A stretch of DNA of 64,000 nucleotides from Piscinibacter sp047602365 (GTDB lineage Bacteria > Pseudomonadota > Gammaproteobacteria > Burkholderiales > Burkholderiaceae_C), in NCBI GenBank assembly GCA_047602365.1, contig JASGHM010000002.1, positions 496,001 to 560,000 of the forward strand, in the 5' to 3' direction. The notes under the pieces are model-generated. The model worked only from the letters and a program-made list of their open reading frames with translations, made no database searches and was not told the DNA's origin. This document shows positions 1 through 5,097 of this stretch, in pieces (within the stretch, counting starts at the first letter, position 1; each line of letters begins with the position of its first letter). Both the position numbers and the translations under genes were made by a program.

Positions 1-853
1 CCTTGTCGGCCACCGTCTCGGCCATCTTGTTCTTGTTCTGCAGGCCGGCGTCGATCCACTTGCCGGCCTCGATGATGGCCATCATCACGGCGCGCGCGGT
101 GTTCGGATACTTCTTGACGAACTCGCCGGTGGTTCCCAGCACCTTCTCGGGGTGGTCCTTCCAGATGTCCTGCGTGGTCACCGCGGTGATGCCGATGCCG
201 TCGGCGATGGCACGGTGGCCCCAGGGTTCGCCGACGCAGTAGCCGTCCATGTTGCCGACACGCATGTTGGCGACCATCTGCGGCGGCGGCACGGTGATGA
301 CCTTGGCGTCCTTCATCGGGTTGACGCCGACGCTGGCCAGCCAGTAGTACAGCCACATCGCGTGGGTGCCGGTCGGGAAGGTCTGCGCGAAGGTGTATTC
401 GCGCTTGTCGCTGGTCATCAGCTTGGCGAGGCTGGCGGCGTCGACCGCGCCCTTGTCGGCCAGCTTCTTCGACAGCGTGATCGCCTGGCCGTTGTTGTTC
501 AACGTCATCAGCACGGCCATGTCCTTCTTCGGGCCGCCGACGCCGAGGTGCACGCCGTAGACCAGGCCGTACAGCACGTGCGCCATGTCGAGTTCGCCGT
601 TGACCAGCTTGTCGCGCACGCCGGCCCAGGAGGCCTCCTTGGTCGGCACGATCTTGACGCCGTACTTCTTGTCGAAACCCAGCACTGAGGCCATCACCAC
701 CGAGGCGCAGTCGGTCAGCGGGATGAAGCCGATCCGGACCTCTTCCTTCTCGGGCTTGTCCGAGCCTTGCGCGTACACGGCGCTCTGCAATCCGGGCACG
801 AGGCCGGTGGCGCCGGTGGCGGCGGCGGCCTTGATGAGGGTTCTGCGGCTCAT
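1..853 (-). CDS. nrtA: CmpA/NrtA-family ABC transporter substrate-binding protein (nitrate type), 3' end outside window
   Basis: Periplasmic solute-binding component of a nitrate (or bicarbonate/cyanate-like) ABC importer. The N-terminus reads MSRRTLIKAAAATGATGL with a twin-arginine motif (S-R-R-T-L-I-K), then an alanine-rich stretch ending SAVYAQG, so Tat export is predicted. The mature part has family-typical sequence: VRIGFIPLTDCASVVMA, ELDMAHVLYGLVYGVHLG, NNNGQAITLS and MDGYCVGEPWGHRAI. About 284 residues are visible of the usual 400 or so; the C-terminus lies before base 1. The start at 853 is the ATG directly before the Tat motif. The upstream sigma-54-like promoter, ANTAR hairpins and terminator, and the neighbouring nasT, favour nitrate as substrate over bicarbonate. 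The signal peptide argues against the cytoplasmic nitrate sensor NasS, which is homologous. Family assignment is firm; substrate is inferred. Confidence 0.9.
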   Translation of the reverse strand, partial: MSRRTLIKAAAATGATGLVPGLQSAVYAQGSDKPEKEEVRIGFIPLTDCASVVMASVLGFDKKYGVKIVPTKEASWAGVRDKLVNGELDMAHVLYGLVYGVHLGVGGPKKDMAVLMTLNNNGQAITLSKKLADKGAVDAASLAKLMTSDKREYTFAQTFPTGTHAMWLYYWLASVGVNPMKDAKVITVPPPQMVANMRVGNMDGYCVGEPWGHRAIADGIGITAVTTQDIWKDHPEKVLGTTGEFVKKYPNTARAVMMAIIEAGKWIDAGLQNKNKMAETVADK

Positions 854-907
854 GAGGATCTTCCGTGTCGTCGAGTGGTTCATGGCGGGTGGCAAAGCGA
901 GCAGTCG

Positions 908-960
908 AAAAAAAACGTCCACACGTCGTCTGCCCTCGCGGGGCGGAGTTCGTGCGGACG
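908..960 (-). terminator. Intrinsic terminator in the nrtA leader (attenuator)
   Basis: On the minus strand CGTCCGCAC (960-952) pairs with GTGTGGACG (924-916) as a nine-base-pair stem with one G-U pair, followed at once by eight T (915-908). The loop holds a smaller GCCC/GGGC hairpin. It lies about 55 bases before the nrtA start codon and downstream of two ANTAR-type hairpins, so it would stop transcription before nrtA unless antiterminated. Confidence 0.8.
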
Positions 961-969
961 TCGTCGTCC

Positions 970-1031
970 CATCGATCTGCGCCAGCCTTGACGCAGGTCG
1001 ATGATTACTGCCGGATCGACCTTGACCCGGC
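970..1031 (-). promoter_or_regulatory. Tandem ANTAR-type RNA hairpins (NasT target) in the nrtA leader
   Basis: Two consecutive minus-strand hairpins each present a six-base loop with A at position 1 and G at position 4, the hallmark of ANTAR-protein RNA targets. Hairpin 1 (1031-1010) has the stem GCCGGGTC/GATCCGGC and the loop AAGGTC. Hairpin 2 (996-977) has the stem CTGCGTC/GGCGCAG and the loop AAGGCT, and can be extended by CATCGA/TCGATG (1003-970). The terminator follows 10 bases on. Established knowledge: ANTAR regulators such as NasR and NasT bind such paired hairpins and antiterminate nas operons. The NasT-like gene just upstream is the obvious partner. Confidence 0.82.
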
Positions 1032-1043
1032 ACACCACCCTAC

Positions 1044-1058
1044 GCAATCGGTGTGCCA
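1044..1058 (-). promoter_or_regulatory. Sigma-54 (-24/-12) promoter for nrtA
   Basis: The minus strand reads TGGCACACCGATTGC, matching the RpoN consensus TGGCAC-N5-TTGC exactly at the GG and GC elements with correct spacing. The predicted start is near 1032, so the first ANTAR hairpin would sit at the very 5' end of the transcript. This fits nitrogen (NtrC) control of nitrate assimilation. Confidence 0.8.
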
Positions 1059-1118
1059 GCGTTTTGCCGCAAATTTCATGCTGCTGTGCACCATCGCTGG
1101 GGGGAATGCCCAGACCGC

Positions 1119-1133
1119 GCACTCGCCTTGTGC
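1119..1133. promoter_or_regulatory. Candidate NtrC enhancer site
   Basis: GCAC-N7-GTGC inverted repeat centred about 94 bases upstream of the predicted sigma-54 start, the geometry of NtrC sites (TGCAC-N7-GTGCA). A second, one-sided match (TGCACCA at 1087-1093) lies between it and the promoter. Tentative, based on pattern only. Confidence 0.3.
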
Positions 1134-1141
1134 GGCTTGAC

Positions 1142-1774
1142 TCAGATCAGGAGGTCGGCCACGTCGACGATGCGCTGCGCCACGTCCGCGAGCTTCATGC
1201 CGCGATCCATCGCCGTCTTGCGCAGCCGCGAGTAGGCCTGGTCCTCGGTCAACTGGTGGCGGGCCATCAGGATGCCCTTGGCGCGGTCGATGGTCTTGCG
1301 CTCGCTGAGCTGCGTGCGGGCGTCGGCCAGTTCGCGGCGCATTGCCTCCTCGTGCCGGAAGCGCGCCAGCGCCACCTCGAGGACCGGCCGGATGCGCTCG
1401 GAGGCCAGCCCGGCGACCACGTAGGCCGACACGCCGGCGGCGATCGCCGCGCCGACCTGGCTGGTGTCGTCGTCGTTGGTGAACAGCACGATCGGGCGGC
1501 GTTCGTCGCGCGTGGCCATCACGACGTGCTCGAGCGTGTCGCGGGCCTGGCTCTCGGCGTCGACGATGATCATGTCGGGCGCGATCTGCGCCAGCCGCTC
1601 GGGCAGGAAGGTGTCGGCCGGCAGCACGGCGACGATGTTGTAGCCGCTCTCCAGCAGGCCGATGCGCAGGCTTCGGGAACGCTCCAGTTCGCCGGCGCTC
1701 TGGGCGTCGGCCAGGTCGTGGTCCAGCGCTTCCGGGGCCACGATGACGATGCGAAGCAGGGGCGCGGGCGGCAT
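1142..1774 (-). CDS. nasT: ANTAR-domain response-regulator-like antiterminator, NasT type
   Basis: Predicted RNA-binding transcription antiterminator of nitrate/nitrite assimilation. The N-terminal half is a pseudo-receiver domain (LRIVIVAPEA..., LESGYNIVAVLPAD, PDMIIVDAES, RRPIVLFTNDDD, GVSAYVVAGL). A helical linker follows, then a C-terminal ANTAR three-helix bundle (KTIDRAKGILMARHQLTEDQAYSRLRKTAMDRGMKL in part) with the signature RAKGILM and A-Y..LR..AM. I chose the ATG at 1774 (MPPAPLLRIVIV); an in-frame upstream ATG at 1801 would add nine residues. The length of 210 residues fits NasT. It sits immediately upstream of a leader with two ANTAR hairpins plus terminator, its probable target. 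In other bacteria NasT is held inactive by the nitrate sensor NasS; no NasS gene is visible here. Confidence 0.87.
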   Translation of the reverse strand: MPPAPLLRIVIVAPEALDHDLADAQSAGELERSRSLRIGLLESGYNIVAVLPADTFLPERLAQIAPDMIIVDAESQARDTLEHVVMATRDERRPIVLFTNDDDTSQVGAAIAAGVSAYVVAGLASERIRPVLEVALARFRHEEAMRRELADARTQLSERKTIDRAKGILMARHQLTEDQAYSRLRKTAMDRGMKLADVAQRIVDVADLLI

Positions 1775-1829
1775 GGCCGGCCCGTGCAACATTCGCGCCA
1801 ACGGCCCGGCTGCGGCCGGCCCGCGGCGC

Positions 1830-2120
1830 TCAGGCGCGGCGGGTGGAGGGCTTGGTTCTCAGCGTGCGGCGCAGCCAGTGGCCCAGCGGCGCCAGCGAGA
1901 TGGGCAGCGGCAGGCGCACCGCGTCGCGCTCCAGAACCAGTCCACGATCGGCCAGCAGCGAGATGAACTCCACGACCTCGTGGCGAGCCAGACCGCTTCG
2001 CATGCGCAGCTGCGCGAGCGTCACGTAGCGCTGCGACATGTCGCTGAGCATGCGGCGATAGGCCGTGCGCTCGTAGGATGCGCTGAGTTCGGGCCAGGCG
2101 GAGAGTCGATACTCTTTCAT
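1830..2120 (-). CDS. Small hypothetical protein upstream of nasT
   Basis: A 96-residue soluble protein starting MKEYRLSAWPELSASYERTA. I do not recognise its family. The pattern TLAQLRMRSGLARHEVVEFISLLADRGLV resembles a winged-helix or other helix-turn-helix fold (helix, GLA turn, second helix), followed by a basic C-terminus (RTLRTKPSTRRA). It is the same strand as nasT and ends 55 bases before it, so the two could be co-transcribed. No clear Shine-Dalgarno is seen before the ATG at 2120. A small DNA-binding regulator is a guess from the local pattern only. The 151 bases upstream (2121-2271) hold no gene that I can see. Confidence 0.6.
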   Translation of the reverse strand: MKEYRLSAWPELSASYERTAYRRMLSDMSQRYVTLAQLRMRSGLARHEVVEFISLLADRGLVLERDAVRLPLPISLAPLGHWLRRTLRTKPSTRRA

Positions 2121-2271
2121 TAGTCCAACGACAGGAAGGTCACGCGGCAATACTTCGTTGCCGCTATGATCGTCAGCGTAATCGTGTGGCAACGCGGCGG
2201 GAAGAGCGCGCCGCGGCCTTTCGGGGTTTTCCTGACGCTGTTTTGGTAACGAGTTGCTCCGCCCGGGCCGA

Positions 2272-2646
2272 TCAGGCGTCGAGGTGATGCAGCGCTCGCT
2301 GGACTTCGGACTGCCAGGGCAAGGCATGCACCAACCCGTTCAGATGCACCGCCACCTCGAAGTCGCTGAGCGCCTTCCCGCTGGCGTCGAGCAGCTTCAG
2401 GTTGGTCACGAGGCCCAGCGGGTCGGCGAGCGCGACGATCCCTTCCTGCACCTCGATCCAGTCCCAGGCGACACCGGCCGAGTGATCATTGGAGGCTTCT
2501 CCCCACAGCGTCTGGCCGCTGCAGGGGCACGCCCTGTCACCATAATGCAGCACGCGCGTGCCGAGATGGACGAGATGCAACTCTGCGGCCGACGACACCG
2601 GCCACAATACAGGTGGCCACGCGCAGACAATCCAGGCGGGCGTCAT
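2272..2646 (-). CDS. Hypothetical protein divergent from luxR
   Basis: A reading frame of about 124 residues with codon use like the surrounding genes (strongly G/C in third positions) and protein-like sequence: VAWDWIEVQEGIVALADPLG, LKLLDASGKALSDFEVAVHL and LPWQSEVQRALHHLDA. A CPC motif lies near residue 49. I do not recognise the family. The start is uncertain: ATGs at 2646, 2658, 2673 and 2724 are in frame, and only the one at 2724 has an AAGG at good spacing, but that start would lie inside the lux-box-like palindrome. It is divergent from the LuxR-type regulator with the palindrome between them, so it could belong to the same regulon. Confidence 0.55.
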   Translation of the reverse strand: MTPAWIVCAWPPVLWPVSSAAELHLVHLGTRVLHYGDRACPCSGQTLWGEASNDHSAGVAWDWIEVQEGIVALADPLGLVTNLKLLDASGKALSDFEVAVHLNGLVHALPWQSEVQRALHHLDA

Positions 2647-2722
2647 GGTTGAATTCATGCGATGGGCTGCCATCGTTATGGAACCGATGGACCCGAGTGT
2701 GGCAAGCCGGCGCCGGCCTGCC

Positions 2723-2742
2723 ATCTGTAAGACCTTGCAGGA
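2723..2742. promoter_or_regulatory. lux-box-like palindrome between the hypothetical gene and luxR
   Basis: ATCTGTAAGACCTTGCAGGA has the 20-base NNCT-N12-AGNN layout of LuxR-family operators. Its inner 16 bases agree at 13 positions with the box upstream of the peptide gene (CTGTAAGA-n-CT-nn-CAG). It lies 29 bases before the luxR ATG and could serve either divergent gene or autoregulate luxR. Confidence 0.55.
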
Positions 2743-2770
2743 AACGAGCGTGGGCCACTAGAAGGCCGCA

Positions 2771-3505
2771 ATGGCGAGGCTCAGGGAGAGCATGCTTCAG
2801 GACGGTTATCTGTCGGTGCTGGAGGCGAGGGACCGCGACGAGTTCCTGGGGCAGGTCGTGCGCTTCGCACAGCGCCTCGGCTTCGAGACGGTGACCGCGA
2901 CGACCATCATCGACCACTTCCTGGGCGAGCCGGAGTTCATCAGCGTCGACAACGCGCCGGACAGCTTCCGCGACGTCTATGAAAGCATGGAGCAGGGCCG
3001 TCAGGACCCGGTGATGCAGCACTGCAAGCGCCAGAGCGTGCCCATCATCTGGAACCGCGACACCTACCTCGGCGTCGGACAGTCCGACCTGTGGGATGCG
3101 CAGGCGCGCTACGGCTACCACACGGGCATCGCGCTGGCGCTGCACCTGCCCGAAGGGCGGCACTTCTTCCTCGGCGTCGACCGCGACCAGTCGCTGCCGA
3201 GCGATCGTTCCGAGCTGACGCGCATGGTCGCCGACCTGCAGCTGTTCGCCGTCCACGCCCAGGAGGCGGCGATGCGCATCATGCTGCCGGCCGCCAAGGA
3301 CCCGGCCCTGCCCGCGCTGACGCCGCGCGAGGTGGAGAGCCTGCGCTGGACCATGGACGGCAAGACGGCCTGGGAGGTCGGCAACATCCTGGGCATCAGC
3401 GAGCGCACCGCGGTGTTGCATGTCAACAATGCGATGCACAAGCTCGGCTGCATCAACAAACATCAAGCCGTGCTCAAGGCGCTGCGGCTGGGCCTGATCC
3501 GCTGA
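2771..3505 (+). CDS. LuxR-family quorum-sensing-type transcriptional regulator (no luxI nearby)
   Basis: A 244-residue protein with an N-terminal autoinducer-binding domain (about 15-165) and a C-terminal LuxR helix-turn-helix (about 183-240, LTPREVESLRW...GKTAWEVGNILGISERTAVLHV). Of the residues conserved in acyl-homoserine-lactone receptors, Y70, D79-P80, W94 and G119 are present. The position of LuxR/TraR W57 is phenylalanine (F66). HTH hallmark residues E187 and G197 are present. The start at 2771 has AGAAGG at good distance; an alternative ATG at 2792 with AGGGAG close upstream is possible. No luxI is visible in the window, so it is a solo in this context. Two similar lux-box-like sites, one before this gene and one before the next, suggest it controls itself and the downstream peptide/exporter genes. 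The ligand is unknown. Confidence 0.88.
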   Translation: MARLRESMLQDGYLSVLEARDRDEFLGQVVRFAQRLGFETVTATTIIDHFLGEPEFISVDNAPDSFRDVYESMEQGRQDPVMQHCKRQSVPIIWNRDTYLGVGQSDLWDAQARYGYHTGIALALHLPEGRHFFLGVDRDQSLPSDRSELTRMVADLQLFAVHAQEAAMRIMLPAAKDPALPALTPREVESLRWTMDGKTAWEVGNILGISERTAVLHVNNAMHKLGCINKHQAVLKALRLGLIR

Positions 3506-3542
3506 GCATGGCGGCTGCGCCGGGCGGTGTTGCGTCCTGGCG

Positions 3543-3562
3543 ACCTGTAAGAGCTGACAGTT
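3543..3562 (+). promoter_or_regulatory. lux box upstream of the GG-peptide gene
   Basis: ACCTGTAAGAGCTGACAGTT agrees with the classic Vibrio fischeri lux box ACCTGTAGGATCGTACAGGT at 15 of 20 positions, including the half-sites CTGT and ACAG. It is centred near -42 relative to a start predicted from the -10-like element at 3584-3589, the normal place for activation by a LuxR protein. The gap 3506-3640 holds this promoter and no other gene. Confidence 0.75.
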
Positions 3563-3583
3563 ACGCTTGCCGCATCGGGCTGC

Positions 3584-3589
3584 TGAAAT
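3584..3589 (+). promoter_or_regulatory. -10-like element of the lux-box promoter
   Basis: TGAAAT, four of six matches to TATAAT, 21 bases after the lux box. There is no separate -35 element, as expected when a LuxR protein bound over the -35 region recruits polymerase. It gives a 5' leader of about 45 bases before the peptide gene. Confidence 0.45.
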
Positions 3590-3640
3590 CAATCCCGCGC
3601 ATCGATGGAATGCGCGAACGATTCAGCACAGGAGCCCTTG

Positions 3641-3808
3641 ATGCAAACCCAAAAGCGCACGCCCTCGAACACCGCCCCGGTCGCCAAGGCCGCGTCGCCC
3701 CTGACGGTCAAGCCGGTGGCTCAGCGCAGCAAGCCGGTCGAACTGGACGTGCAATCGCTGCGCCATGTGGCTGGCGGCGTCGAGGCCGGTCCCAAGAAGT
3801 ACTGGTAA
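3641..3808 (+). CDS. Double-glycine leader peptide precursor with a predicted nine-residue product
   Basis: A 55-residue precursor. The start at 3641 is fixed by CAGGAG (3629-3634) six bases before the ATG; an upstream in-frame ATG at 3605 has no such site. Residues 1-33 are polar and rich in K, P, A, T. Residues 34-46 read ELDVQSLRHVAGG, a typical C39-peptidase recognition sequence: L at -12, L at -7, V at -4 and GG at -2/-1. Cleavage after G46 would release VEAGPKKYW. That is far shorter than class II bacteriocins (30-60 residues) and lacks cysteines, so a linear signal peptide or a toxin fragment is possible. It is followed directly by an HlyD-type adaptor and a C39-peptidase ABC exporter, and preceded by a lux box. 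No immunity or modifying gene is seen. Leader motif and context are strong; function is inferred. Confidence 0.8.
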   Translation: MQTQKRTPSNTAPVAKAASPLTVKPVAQRSKPVELDVQSLRHVAGGVEAGPKKYW

Positions 3809-3848
3809 TCGCGTCCCGCGGCGCGCGGGCGGCTGGCGTTGTCATCTC

Positions 3849-5093
3849 ATGAGCGGCCTGTTCCGTCCGGAAGTCATCGAGAACCAGCAGCGGCAGTGGC
3901 TGGGCAGCATCCAGTTGCTGCGGCCGGTGTCGCTGCACGCGCTCACGCTGCTGGCGCTGGGCGCCGTGGTGGTGGTGGCCTGCTATCTCTGGTTCGGCGA
4001 GTACACGCGCAAGGCGCGCGTGACCGGCGTGCTGGCGCCCGAGCGCGGCCTGATCCGCCTCGTCGCGCCGCAGCGTGGCACGGTGCTGGAGAGCCGGGTC
4101 ACCGAGGGCGCGTCGGTGCAGCGCGGCGACGTGCTCTACGTGCTGTCGCTGGACGCGGCCGATGTCTCGGGCAACATCCGCGAGACGCTCAGCGCGCGCG
4201 AGCGCAGCCTGCGTGGTGCAGCCCAGCAACAGGCCGACCTGGAGCGTGAGCGCGCCGCAGCCATCGATCGCCAGATCGATACCTCCACCAACGAGCTGGC
4301 ACAGATCGACGCCGAGGCGAAGCTGCACGAGCAGCGCCTGGCGCTCGCGCAGCAGGCGCTGACGCGCCTCGAATCGCTGCGCGCCGACAACTTCATCTCG
4401 TCGGCCCAGGTGCAGGCCAAGCACGAGGAACTGCTCGGCCTGCGCGCCCAGGCCCAGGCGCTGCAGCGCCAGCGTGCGGCGCAGCAGCGCGAGATCGAGC
4501 AACTCAGGGCGCGCCGGCGCGAGCTGCCGTTGCAGACCCAGGTGGTGCAGGGTGAACTCGAGCGCGACCTTGCCGAGATCGCCCAGCAGCAGGCCGAGAA
4601 CAGCTCGCGGCAGCGCATCGAGATCCGCGCGCCGCAGGACGGCACTGTGACCGGTGTCGTTGCCCAGCCGGGGCAGGCGGTCAGCGAGACCGTCGCGCTG
4701 GCCAGCCTGCTGCCGGCCGGCGCCAGGCTGCAGGCCCATCTGTTCGCGCCGTCCAGCGCGGTCGGCTTCGTGCGGCCCGACCAGGCCGTGCTGCTGCGCT
4801 ACCAGGCCTTCCCGTACCAGAAGTTCGGCCTGCAGGCCGGGCAGGTGGCGCAGGTGGCGCGCTCGCCGCTGCAGGCCAGCGAACTGGCGGGCGTCTCGCT
4901 GCCGAAATCGGCAGGCGAGGGCGAGCCGCTGTACCGCATCACCGTGACGCTCGACCGCCAGGCGGTGGCCGCCTACGGCCACGACCAGGCGCTGGCGCCG
5001 GGCATGCAGCTCGAAGCCGACGTGCTGCTCGACCGCCGCCGGCTGATCGAATGGCTGTTCGAGCCGCTGTTCGGCCTGGCCCAGCGCGTGTGA
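3849..5093 (+). CDS. HlyD-family membrane fusion protein of the peptide exporter
   Basis: A 414-residue periplasmic adaptor linking an inner-membrane ABC exporter to an outer-membrane channel. It has a short cytoplasmic N-terminus, one membrane helix at about 29-49 (SLHALTLLALGAVVVVACYL), a barrel/lipoyl half (RGTVLESRVTEGASVQRGDVLYVL), a long coiled-coil hairpin (about 120-260, rich in Q, R, A, L) and the second lipoyl half (IEIRAPQDGTVTGVVAQPGQAV). It ends with a beta-barrel region. This is the CvaA/HlyD architecture used with peptidase-containing ABC transporters. It lies 40 bases after the GG peptide gene and four bases before the exporter, so one operon is likely. The outer-membrane TolC partner is not encoded here and would have to be supplied from elsewhere. 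Confidence 0.9.
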   Translation: MSGLFRPEVIENQQRQWLGSIQLLRPVSLHALTLLALGAVVVVACYLWFGEYTRKARVTGVLAPERGLIRLVAPQRGTVLESRVTEGASVQRGDVLYVLSLDAADVSGNIRETLSARERSLRGAAQQQADLERERAAAIDRQIDTSTNELAQIDAEAKLHEQRLALAQQALTRLESLRADNFISSAQVQAKHEELLGLRAQAQALQRQRAAQQREIEQLRARRRELPLQTQVVQGELERDLAEIAQQQAENSSRQRIEIRAPQDGTVTGVVAQPGQAVSETVALASLLPAGARLQAHLFAPSSAVGFVRPDQAVLLRYQAFPYQKFGLQAGQVAQVARSPLQASELAGVSLPKSAGEGEPLYRITVTLDRQAVAAYGHDQALAPGMQLEADVLLDRRRLIEWLFEPLFGLAQRV

Positions 5094-5097
5094 CCGC

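Noticed and set aside
1..853. Identification of the first gene as the nitrate sensor NasS
   Set aside because: It has a clear twin-arginine signal peptide, whereas NasS acts in the cytoplasm.
3605..3640. A 12-residue upstream extension of the GG peptide
   Set aside because: The ATG at 3605 has no ribosome site, while CAGGAG is correctly placed before 3641.
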